Below are positions 1 to 7,415 of a DNA stretch of 26,724 nt, piece after piece; within the stretch, counting starts at the first letter, position 1; each line of letters begins with the position of its first letter. A program made the translations under genes and the position numbers. The notes under the pieces are model-generated. The model searched no databases. It worked only from the letters and a program-made list of their open reading frames with translations, and was not told the DNA's origin. Where the stretch lies: IMG/VR virus record IMGVR_UViG_3300030060_002953, positions 1 through 26,724 of that record. One strand, 5' to 3'. Source of the DNA: a virus.

Positions 1-233
1 AGATGTGATCCATCATGAAGTTTTAATTCTGCTAGACCCATCTCAGACATCATGGTTGGTATAACCTCACCTGATATGTGGTCTCTTTTCTTTTTTAATA
101 ATTTTAACCTAGATTCTGCATCTTCTATTTCAGAATCTACTCCCTCTAATCTTTCAACTTGATCTGCTAATGACTGCACACCTGCAGTTTTTTTCATTGC
201 ATCTTGTTGGTCTTTTTCAAAATCAATTGTCAT
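1..233 (-). CDS. Conserved phage hypothetical protein, N-terminal part (runs off left edge)
   Basis: The frame opens with ATG at 233 and has no stop before base 1, so about 77 N-terminal residues are visible and the C-terminus lies outside the window. It begins MTIDFEKDQQDAMKKTAG and continues into a highly charged stretch (roughly residues 20-50) with regular hydrophobic spacing, ending in KLLKKKRD, which looks like a short coiled coil. After it comes MMSEMGLAELKLHDGSH, which reads like the start of a small globular domain. No function can be assigned. The start lies 11 bases inside the preceding gene (stop at 223-225), so the two are probably co-translated. Confidence 0.7.
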   Translation of the reverse strand, partial: MTIDFEKDQQDAMKKTAGVQSLADQVERLEGVDSEIEDAESRLKLLKKKRDHISGEVIPTMMSEMGLAELKLHDGSH

Positions 234-582
234 CTATTTCTCCTTTCTCGTATAGATTAATTTCAATAGGATAATATTTTTTTTCTTGTTTATCCCACTT
301 CAACAAATTAAATTTTCCGTTTGTAATATCAGACACAATAGAACATGCAACACCTATTATTGCAGGATCACCTGTAAGTAGTAAATAATCTTTTTCTGTA
401 AAATTTTTTAATCCTTGTCTTAATTTAAAAACAAGTGGTCCAGGAGAAAAAATCATTTGTGAAAACTCTGGTAATAAAAATTTAAATTGACCATATTTTT
501 GCGCACCTATAATGTTTATTTTAGGGTTGCCTGCTTGTGTTCCAGCAATATGTTGTATTACATAAACTATTCTTTCTGACAT
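223..582 (-). CDS. Conserved phage hypothetical protein (119 aa)
   Basis: The protein starts MSERIVYVIQHIAGTQAG and has an alternating hydrophobic pattern with no transmembrane segment, suggesting a small soluble alpha/beta protein. I recognise no catalytic motif. The frame can be extended upstream to a TTG at 591, but ATG at 582 is preferred as the better codon. With either start, the gene begins almost at the predicted transcription start of the divergent promoter at 584-618, so a leaderless or near-leaderless message is possible. It overlaps the next leftward gene by 11 bases. Function unknown. The style resembles accessory genes next to replication genes in marine podoviruses, but that is inference. 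Confidence 0.7.
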   Translation of the reverse strand: MSERIVYVIQHIAGTQAGNPKINIIGAQKYGQFKFLLPEFSQMIFSPGPLVFKLRQGLKNFTEKDYLLLTGDPAIIGVACSIVSDITNGKFNLLKWDKQEKKYYPIEINLYEKGEIDDN

Positions 583-583
583 G

Positions 584-618
584 CTTGACAATATAGCGAT
601 CCTATATTATATGTCAAG
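584..618. promoter_or_regulatory. Compact divergent promoter / palindromic operator candidate
   Basis: The gap between two diverging genes holds an inverted repeat CTTGACA (584-590) / TGTCAAG (612-618) with a 21-base loop centred at about 601. Each arm contains a perfect -35 hexamer TTGACA. On the plus strand, TTGACA at 585-590 is followed after 17 bases by TATATG (608-613), pointing at the helicase gene at 628. On the minus strand, TTGACA at 617-612 is followed after 16 bases by TATATT (595-590), pointing at the gene starting at 582. The two promoters therefore lie almost fully on top of each other and should compete. The same palindrome could instead be, or also be, a repressor site. Confidence 0.55.
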
Positions 619-627
619 TATAGAAAG

Positions 628-2058
628 ATGAATTATAAATTTAAAACAAAGCCTTACGAGCATCAAATGACTGCTTTAGAAAAGTCATGGAACAAAGAAA
701 ACTTTGCTTACTTTATGGAGATGGGCACAGGCAAAACAAAAGTGTTAATTGATAACATGGCCATGTTGTATGACAAAGGTAAAATAGATGGCGCATTAAT
801 TATTGCACCAAAAGGTGTTGTAAAAACTTGGTACGAACAGGAGCTTCCCACACACTTACCAAACCACATAGAGAATGTGACCGTATTATGGCAATCAAAT
901 ATTACAAAAGGACAACAAGAAAAACTAGAAAGTTTATTTGAAATAGAAACAGCTCTACATATTTTAATTATGAATGTTGAAGCGTTGTCTACAGATAAAG
1001 GTGTTAAGTTTGCATCTAAATTTTTAAACTCACACAAAATATTGATGGCAGTTGACGAGTCTACAACTATAAAAACACCCACTGCAAAAAGAACTAAAAA
1101 TATTATAGGGCTTGGAAAACATTCTAAATATAGAAGAATAATGACTGGGTCTCCAGTTACTAAAAATCCATTAGATTTATATTCTCAATGTGAGTTTTTA
1201 AATCCTTATCTTTTAGATTTTACTTCTTATTATGCATTTCGTAATAGATATGCAGAGATGAAAACTATGCATTTACGTGGCAGGTCAATACAGGTTGTAG
1301 ATGAATTTAAAAACCTTGCTGAGTTATCAGACACCGTAAAAAAATTTTCTGAAAGAATTTTAAAACAAGATTGTTTAGATTTACCACCTAAAAATTTTAC
1401 AAAAAGACACATAACCCTTTCTAGTGAACAAAAGAAAGCATACGATCAAATGAAAAAAGCAGCCATGGCTGTACTAAATGGTAAAGTTACGACTACCATG
1501 ACCGTGTTGACTCAACTAATGAGACTGCATCAAATAACTTGTGGTCATTTTACAGCTGATGATGGCAGTACACAACTAATACCAAACAATAGAATTACAG
1601 AATTGATGAACATATTAGAAGAGACTGAAGGTAAAGCAATCATTTGGGCTAACTATCAGAAAGATATGACACAAATTTTAGATAATATTAGTAAAGAATA
1701 TGGTCCGGGATCCGTGGTTGATTATTATGGTTTAACACCACAAGAAGACAGACAAGAGAATATACGTAAATTTCAGTCCGACCCTAAGTGCCGGTTTCTT
1801 GTTGGAACGCCTTCTACGGGCGGCTATGGGATAACTTTGACGGCTGCAAACACCGTAATTTACTATTCTAACGGATATGACCTAGAGAAGCGTTTACAAT
1901 CAGAGGACAGAGCGCACCGTATTGGACAGAAAAAAAATGTAACTTACATAGATATTATATGTGAAGATACGGTTGACGAAAAAATTGTAAAAGCATTACG
2001 AGATAAAATTAATATTGCATCTGAAGTATTAGGAGAGGAGCTAAAAGCATGGATATAA
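628..2058 (+). CDS. SNF2-family (superfamily 2) DNA helicase / translocase
   Basis: A 476-aa ATP-dependent DNA translocase of the SNF2 type. Visible motifs in order: Q-motif-like KPYEHQ at residues 8-13; Walker A MGTGKT at 32-37; motif II DEST at 143-146 in place of the more usual DEAH or DESH; motif III MTGSP at 172-176; a helicase C domain from about 320; GTPSTGGYGITLT near 393-405; and the diagnostic motif VI QSEDRAHRIGQKK at 424-436. At this length it is little more than the two RecA-like lobes, as in small phage homologues used in replication or recombination. A nuclease or target-recognition domain is not seen. It is the first of two plus-strand genes and its last ten bases overlap a 2OG oxygenase gene. 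Family call firm; biological role uncertain. Confidence 0.93.
   Translation: MNYKFKTKPYEHQMTALEKSWNKENFAYFMEMGTGKTKVLIDNMAMLYDKGKIDGALIIAPKGVVKTWYEQELPTHLPNHIENVTVLWQSNITKGQQEKLESLFEIETALHILIMNVEALSTDKGVKFASKFLNSHKILMAVDESTTIKTPTAKRTKNIIGLGKHSKYRRIMTGSPVTKNPLDLYSQCEFLNPYLLDFTSYYAFRNRYAEMKTMHLRGRSIQVVDEFKNLAELSDTVKKFSERILKQDCLDLPPKNFTKRHITLSSEQKKAYDQMKKAAMAVLNGKVTTTMTVLTQLMRLHQITCGHFTADDGSTQLIPNNRITELMNILEETEGKAIIWANYQKDMTQILDNISKEYGPGSVVDYYGLTPQEDRQENIRKFQSDPKCRFLVGTPSTGGYGITLTAANTVIYYSNGYDLEKRLQSEDRAHRIGQKKNVTYIDIICEDTVDEKIVKALRDKINIASEVLGEELKAWI
2036..2040 (+). promoter_or_regulatory. Shine-Dalgarno for the oxygenase at 2049, inside the helicase gene
   Basis: AGGAG lies eight bases before the ATG at 2049, within the last codons of the helicase gene. 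It fixes the oxygenase start and supports translational coupling of the pair. Confidence 0.6.
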
Positions 2059-2558
2059 CCACACCATTTAAAATAGAATTTATAACGATAAAAACTAAAA
2101 ATTTTGCAAAGAAGAAAAAATTAATAATTAAAGAACTTAAAAAACACCCGGAAGAAAGACAAAGAAGTTTTAGTAGTAATAGAGGCAGTGGTAAATTATC
2201 TCGTCCTTTTTCTAAAATTTTTGGTGAAGAACTAAGTCAAATTTCTTTTCATGGTATAACGATTACAGATACTTGGTCCGTGACTTACGACAAAGGGGAT
2301 TTTCATGTCCCACACAATCATGGCTCGGTAGGATACGCAGGTATTTTATATTTAGATTTTCATAAAAATTCACCAAGAACAACATATATACAACCTTGGA
2401 ATAATGAAAAAGATAAAAGTTTGTTATATACACCTGATGTTAAAGCTGGTGATATGATTATAGTTCCTAAATTTATACTTCACTATAGTGAAACAAATCT
2501 TCTTTCTTTTAAAAAAAGAATTATATCTTTTGATTTTTTAACAGGTTATCAACGTTAA
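2049..2558 (+). CDS. 2OG-Fe(II) oxygenase-like protein coupled to the SNF2 helicase
   Basis: A 169-aa double-stranded beta-helix protein resembling the small putative 2OG-Fe(II) oxygenase family (2OG-FeII_Oxy_5 type). The core reads HVPHNHG at 86-92, then GILYLDF at 98-104, GDMIIVP at 134-140, a distal His in FILHYSE (H145), and a basic residue in KKRIISFDF (R157) where 2-oxoglutarate is normally held. The proximal motif is H-x-H (H89, H91), not the textbook H-x-D. The N-terminal 50 residues are rich in Lys and Arg. The start overlaps the helicase stop by ten bases. It lies about 11.7 kb from the main oxygenase array and on the opposite strand. Its substrate is unknown: protein, nucleotide base or small molecule are all possible. 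Confidence 0.8.
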   Translation: MDITTPFKIEFITIKTKNFAKKKKLIIKELKKHPEERQRSFSSNRGSGKLSRPFSKIFGEELSQISFHGITITDTWSVTYDKGDFHVPHNHGSVGYAGILYLDFHKNSPRTTYIQPWNNEKDKSLLYTPDVKAGDMIIVPKFILHYSETNLLSFKKRIISFDFLTGYQR

Positions 2559-3031
2559 ACTAGATCTTTTGCTTTTGTTAAAACTGGTTTGTATTTCACT
2601 TTACCTTCAGATCTGTAAGCATGTAAGAATGACGCTCTTGGTGTGCCTTCTATCCAACTTGCATGAATCCACCCGCTATTAGGTTCGCCCGGAGTATAGA
2701 ACTCTAAAATTAGCTGATCTGGTGAAAGGTTAGTTTTAATCCAGTCAAATAATTCAGCATTGTCTACGCCCACAACTTCGAAGTCTGCGGCCTCTGCACG
2801 TGCATGCTGCGATCTAGCAGAACTACCGATGGCCTCGCATAATTCTACGCTACGAAAACCACTCGTCACCTTAACTCTGCCAAAATGGTCACGTACCGGT
2901 TGAAGAATATTTTCACACAACGCTTTTAATTTTTCTATTTGCTCTGCGTTGGGGTTATTATTAATCCCTTTACGGATCGCAGTGTCCGATTTAGTTAACT
3001 CTGAGAGAGTAAAATTTCGTGAAAGGTTCAT
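2555..3031 (-). CDS. Endolysin: zinc M15-type peptidoglycan peptidase
   Basis: A 158-aa cell-wall peptidase of the M15 family (phage endolysin or D-Ala-D-Ala carboxypeptidase-like). It begins MNLSRNFTLSELTKS, a typical N-terminus of this group. Zinc-site motifs are visible: SQHARAEAADF supplies a metal His and the Asp, and GWIHASW supplies the second metal His. TSGFRS lies ahead of the first. There is no signal peptide, so it should need the holin encoded just upstream. The frame is open 18 codons further upstream (to 3085), but the ATG at 3031 forms an ATGA overlap with the holin-like gene, which decides the start. Its stop overlaps the stop of the plus-strand oxygenase gene by four bases. 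Confidence 0.9.
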   Translation of the reverse strand: MNLSRNFTLSELTKSDTAIRKGINNNPNAEQIEKLKALCENILQPVRDHFGRVKVTSGFRSVELCEAIGSSARSQHARAEAADFEVVGVDNAELFDWIKTNLSPDQLILEFYTPGEPNSGWIHASWIEGTPRASFLHAYRSEGKVKYKPVLTKAKDLV

Positions 3032-3204
3032 GCTATGTCTGTTAATAAAACTAATAATACGGCTCCCATACCACCGACTATCCAATATTCTAATCTTTTA
3101 ATTCTATCTTGCATTTCTTTAATTTGTTCAAACGTCTGCTTTTGCATTATTCTGCAAAGCTTCTCATGAGATTCTATTTTTTGTAGTGCCGATTTTCTCG
3201 CCAT
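3028..3204 (-). CDS. Small holin-like membrane protein (58 aa, XhlA-like layout)
   Basis: A short gene, ATG at 3204 to TGA at 3030-3028, encoding a protein that begins MARKSALQKIESHEKLC. Residues 1-39 form a charged, heptad-like helix (EQIKEMQDRIKRLEY). Residues 41-58, WIVGGMGAVLLVLLTDIA, form one hydrophobic transmembrane segment ending almost at the C-terminus. A cytoplasmic helix followed by a C-terminal membrane segment is the arrangement of XhlA-type phage holins or lysis accessory proteins. Position supports this: its stop overlaps the endolysin start as ATGA, and its own start shares one base with the stop of the preceding 1403-codon gene (TAATG). Exact holin class is unproven. Confidence 0.8.
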   Translation of the reverse strand: MARKSALQKIESHEKLCRIMQKQTFEQIKEMQDRIKRLEYWIVGGMGAVLLVLLTDIA

Positions 3205-6200
3205 TATGTTCTACTCGCTATTATTTGTTCTTCAGGAGATAATAGGGCTTGCTCTGTACGTGTCAAGTTAGTATTTGGCACGGTATTAGCGGCTGTTACA
3301 GCAACATTTGGCATTGGTGTTACCGGTAATGCTGGTGTTTGTAACTCTGCAAATGCTTTATCTTCTGTTTGTTGTGGTAATGAGCTTACCTTATCAGTTT
3401 GAAGTTTTAATATTCTCTCTATTTCATTTAGTTGTGAGTCTTCTTTTATCTCTAAATTTTTATTTTTGTATTCTTTTAATATGTTTCTAAATAATTTTTT
3501 AGGATAAAAATATTCTTTGTTTATTTTTTCGTCTCTTTCTTTTGCTATTCTCTCTGCACTTTTTACTCTAGATTTCATACGCTCATCGTATGCAGTAAAT
3601 GGTATATTTTTACCTTTTAATAATTTTTTAGCTTTACTATATGATATTTTTCTTTTTCTTAAAATTTTTAAAAGCTCTTGTTCGCTTACTCCTGTTTTTA
3701 ATGCATCTTGTAATATAAAATAAAAATCTTGATTAACTCTAAATGTTTCATTTTGTATATCTCTAAACTCTTTAGCCATTACATCTGGCCCTCTGTTTTG
3801 ATAATTTTCTAAAGAATAAAATTTTTCTGCTTTTGTTGTAGATCTAAATTTTTTATTGTAATCTGTAATTTTAAATTCCATCGCTCTTGGCACGTCGACA
3901 TTAATAATTCTAACACCAGAAAACAATGCAAGTAATTCATCTTGTAAATTTGTAACCTGACCCCCTCGTTTAACATCTTTTTTTATACCCTGTAATATTT
4001 TTTGTCCTGTTGTAATTCCAGTTGGTTGTACACCTTCTATGATATGAACTAAACTTTTCATAAACGCAGTTGGTCCATCGTCAGTTTCAGAATAAACCAC
4101 TTTACCAGTTTTAGTTACACCACCTCTACCTCCAACTAAAATACCACTAGGTATTACATCAGATATTCTTTCAAGTGCGATAGATTCAGATACAAACGGG
4201 TCTAATAATTTTCTTACAGGTCCATCTTGTCCTAAAAATAAATTAAACGCAACAACATCAGCGTCTTGTTGTTTTAATTTACCCTCTTCTAAAGTTTTTA
4301 ATGCAGCTCTTATTGGTTGTATGACAACGTCATAAGGACTAAAGTATGAAAAATTAATTGCTTTACCTTTACCATCTTTCCAAGTGTTAACAGGTAAAAT
4401 GGCTGCTCTTGAATCCCAAGGCGCTGATAGACTTCTTTTATATGCATCTATCTGTTCCATGGTTGTGCCTGTTAAATTTTGAGCTAATGTTGATACACCT
4501 TTTTCTGCACCACCTAATGTAACAAAAGCACCTAATAGTCTTCTATAACCTTGTTGTCTTAATTGTGCGTTTGAAGATGTAGCTTCTTTTAAACCAATAG
4601 ATACGATGTTGTGTGTTGTTCTAATCATCTCTGCAGGGAACGATACGAAGTTACCAAATGGTAGTTTTCTTAAATTTTTAATTACTTCAGGAACTTTACT
4701 ATATGTAGGATACGTATTTCTTATCTGCCATGCAGCCGCTTCGTCTATGGCTTCATCAAACGTTTTTACTTTACCAGTAAATGTATTGACTCTATCAAAA
4801 TTTCTACCTGTTATTTCTTTTGTCCATTTTGCAATATCATCTACATTTCTATACATAGAACGCATTTGTGATTTTACATACTCATGACCATACCATTTCC
4901 ATAAGTTATCACCTCCAGCATATATTCTTGTAGCTGTTTTGATCATTCGTGATTCTGCTAATCGTGCTAATAAACTATCTAAATTTTTTACTTTAGCTCC
5001 TGCACGTATATCTTTTAATACTGCCTGTAATTCTGATGCTACAATGTTTTCATCAATGACACCAAGACGTATTTTGTTTTCTAAATTATCTATAAATTTT
5101 TTTTCATCTATTATTTTACCAGCACCAAATATATCATCCATAACCATTTTAATAGATTCTGTAACTGATGCTCTACCACCTATGTGTCCGTTTGCTAATG
5201 GAAACATACTAGCAGATGTTACGTTTCTAACTTGTGTTGCAGGAGATAATACTGTTTTACCAAACTGTGTTGCCACTTTAAATTGTAATATGTTTCTATA
5301 CGCAGAACTTTGTAGCAATCCGTCAAACTTACCTGGAGCTCCTTTTAATGCAGCTGCCATATCTTTCGTTGCAAATAATTTTGATATGTTACTTTTTAAT
5401 ATACCAAGATTTGCTATCTCTCCTATTTTAACAGCGTCCATAGAGTTTGCAGCTATAGCGTCCGCCTCTGATCTAAATAACCAACCTTCATCCAAACCTG
5501 TTTTAGCTAACTTATCTAACGTTAGTTTATTAGTTGCTTGTGTTATTGCATGAGATGTTGTTTGTAATACTGCAGATTTTAAATTGTTTTCTTCACCTAA
5601 TAATTTTTTAATTGCATCAGGTAACTCATCTCCTGTTTTAATTAATTTATCAGATCTTAATATATTTTTAGAAACGTTTTGTATTAATTTTAAAGGATCT
5701 ACCCCATCTTGTTTTGTATTCGTTAATATTTTATGCACTAAAGATTCTGCAAAAGCATTCTCTGCTTGTGCTTTTGTCATCTTACCTGTTTTCAAAGTCA
5801 ATGCAGACTCTCTTAAATCTTTATTTTTCTTTACTACATTTTCTAAAATAAATTTAACAGCGCCTTGTTTTATTTTATCATCTGGCATGTATTCTGGATT
5901 TGTGAATACAGAAAAAGATTTTCTCATGTATGTTTTTAAATTATTAAGTAAAAATTTTTTAAGGTCCCCCTCTGGTAATAAATTACCAAATACATCTTTT
6001 GTTCTTATTATTTCTTTTTGTAAATTTTGTGCAGAACCCTGTAGTATTTTTGGAAGTTCATTTAGTTTAACTTGTCCTTTTAAATATGCTAGCACTTGAT
6101 CTAAATAATAATCTTTACTAGCTGGTGAGGTTGTTAGTGTATTGTATTGACCTTCAAAAGATTTTGCTAGATTGTATGATTTTTTTTCAATGGACTCTAA

Positions 6201-7415
6201 ATATTTTTCTATTGTTCTTGCTCTACCTTTTATAAATCGTTTGGCATCTGATGATAGTTGAAAACCAAGTCCTGTGTATTTACCGACAGATCTAAAACCA
6301 GATAAAAAATTATCTATTCTTTTTAATTTTCTTTGTAGTGGGTCACTACTTTGAACAGAGAACATTCTCCATTTTTCAAATGCAGGTAATTGTTTTGTTG
6401 GATTTAATGTAATAGCCGTAGATAAAGCTTTATCTATAACATAACTACTTGCATTTCTAAGAGCTTTACCAGCTGTTGCAGAGCCTGGTATATTTGCTGC
6501 AAGATAAGTTGCTGGTCTTACTGCTAATGTGTCTATAGCTCTTAACGCATACCCAGCTGGTTTAAACAAACCATATTTTGCACCAACGGTTGCAATTCTT
6601 GCTAATGGTCCACCCATTAAAGAAAAACCACCACCTATTAATGCACCCTCTGCACCAAATCTTAATTTGTTTCTAAACCTTGCAAGAGCCAGATCTCTAC
6701 CCGCTAATCCTTCTTCATCTTCTAGATCCATGATCATTGGTTCTTGTGTTTTAGATCTTGCGCCTGAAGTAATAAAATCTGTTGCTGCAAACGCTGTTGA
6801 CATGTAACCAGCTCGTTTTGCTACGTTAACTATTTTAGAACCTTGACCTGTTAACTCTGCTGCCTTTTTTGCATCTATTGCTTTTTTTGATTTAAATATT
6901 TTTTTAGCTCGTCCCATTACTTTAAAGACAAGGCCGCCTGGTATACCGTATTCAACAAGAATTTTATTAACCGTTCCTAGTAAAGTTTCTGGATCAGCTA
7001 TTTTATTTTCTTCATAAGCTTTGTCTAAAGCTGCTGTAAGATTAGTATCAAAAGCAAGGTCTGTTCCTGTTGTTAAAAGATCACCGATTGAATACACAAA
7101 ATTTTGTGCTCCACCATAAATACTTTTTTCCATATCTTCAAAAAAGTCTATGTAGTCTTTTTCTGTTGCTCTTTTTTTGCCTTTAGCAAGATCTGTAATT
7201 CTTGGTAAATCTTTTCCCTCTTTTGTCAGGGTTTTCATGTTGTAAAAAGATAATGGATTGCCAACGTCAGTGGTTAAAATAAAATTAGCTAAACCATCCC
7301 ATGTAAACTTTACAGGTTTTTTTTGAACCGTTAATGGTTTTGTAATAGATGAAGCTAAAGTTTCTTTTACAGTTTCAGCGTCTAATATTGTGTTCTTACT
7401 TTTAAAGGGTTCCAT
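3204..7415 (-). CDS. Giant internal virion / DNA-ejection-type protein (1403 aa)
   Basis: The largest gene of the window. Length and position next to the lysis genes and other internal proteins match the big ejection proteins of podoviruses (T7 gp16 is about 1318 aa), but I see no lytic transglycosylase motif. The N-terminal 200 residues are mixed alpha/beta. A Gly/Ala-rich hydrophobic segment around 253-285 (GAEGALIGGGFSLMGG) could insert in or pass a membrane. The middle is Lys-rich and mostly helical. The C-terminal part is strongly basic and helical (for example LLKILRKRKISYSKAKKLLKG). It ends in a proline-rich linker (TPALPVTPMPNV) and a short motif, LTRTEQALLSPEEQIIASR. The start follows the previous stop directly (TAGATG). 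Function by analogy; confident it is a virion protein. Confidence 0.75.
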   Translation of the reverse strand: MEPFKSKNTILDAETVKETLASSITKPLTVQKKPVKFTWDGLANFILTTDVGNPLSFYNMKTLTKEGKDLPRITDLAKGKKRATEKDYIDFFEDMEKSIYGGAQNFVYSIGDLLTTGTDLAFDTNLTAALDKAYEENKIADPETLLGTVNKILVEYGIPGGLVFKVMGRAKKIFKSKKAIDAKKAAELTGQGSKIVNVAKRAGYMSTAFAATDFITSGARSKTQEPMIMDLEDEEGLAGRDLALARFRNKLRFGAEGALIGGGFSLMGGPLARIATVGAKYGLFKPAGYALRAIDTLAVRPATYLAANIPGSATAGKALRNASSYVIDKALSTAITLNPTKQLPAFEKWRMFSVQSSDPLQRKLKRIDNFLSGFRSVGKYTGLGFQLSSDAKRFIKGRARTIEKYLESIEKKSYNLAKSFEGQYNTLTTSPASKDYYLDQVLAYLKGQVKLNELPKILQGSAQNLQKEIIRTKDVFGNLLPEGDLKKFLLNNLKTYMRKSFSVFTNPEYMPDDKIKQGAVKFILENVVKKNKDLRESALTLKTGKMTKAQAENAFAESLVHKILTNTKQDGVDPLKLIQNVSKNILRSDKLIKTGDELPDAIKKLLGEENNLKSAVLQTTSHAITQATNKLTLDKLAKTGLDEGWLFRSEADAIAANSMDAVKIGEIANLGILKSNISKLFATKDMAAALKGAPGKFDGLLQSSAYRNILQFKVATQFGKTVLSPATQVRNVTSASMFPLANGHIGGRASVTESIKMVMDDIFGAGKIIDEKKFIDNLENKIRLGVIDENIVASELQAVLKDIRAGAKVKNLDSLLARLAESRMIKTATRIYAGGDNLWKWYGHEYVKSQMRSMYRNVDDIAKWTKEITGRNFDRVNTFTGKVKTFDEAIDEAAAWQIRNTYPTYSKVPEVIKNLRKLPFGNFVSFPAEMIRTTHNIVSIGLKEATSSNAQLRQQGYRRLLGAFVTLGGAEKGVSTLAQNLTGTTMEQIDAYKRSLSAPWDSRAAILPVNTWKDGKGKAINFSYFSPYDVVIQPIRAALKTLEEGKLKQQDADVVAFNLFLGQDGPVRKLLDPFVSESIALERISDVIPSGILVGGRGGVTKTGKVVYSETDDGPTAFMKSLVHIIEGVQPTGITTGQKILQGIKKDVKRGGQVTNLQDELLALFSGVRIINVDVPRAMEFKITDYNKKFRSTTKAEKFYSLENYQNRGPDVMAKEFRDIQNETFRVNQDFYFILQDALKTGVSEQELLKILRKRKISYSKAKKLLKGKNIPFTAYDERMKSRVKSAERIAKERDEKINKEYFYPKKLFRNILKEYKNKNLEIKEDSQLNEIERILKLQTDKVSSLPQQTEDKAFAELQTPALPVTPMPNVAVTAANTVPNTNLTRTEQALLSPEEQIIASRT

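Noticed and set aside
2049-2558. TET/JBP-type DNA base hydroxylase for the oxygenase next to the SNF2 helicase
   Set aside because: Length, H-x-H core and strand spacing match the small putative 2OG-FeII_Oxy_5 type, not TET/JBP. Only the gene pairing recalls JBP2.
3032-3085. 18-codon N-terminal extension of the endolysin
   Set aside because: It overlaps the membrane segment codons of the holin-like gene, and the internal ATG at 3031 gives the usual M15 endolysin N-terminus and an ATGA junction.
4939-6099. Two long plus-strand frames opposite the giant protein gene
   Set aside because: Composition (Ser/Phe/Leu/Asn-rich), lack of a Shine-Dalgarno and full antisense overlap with a coherent 1403-codon gene mark them as shadows.
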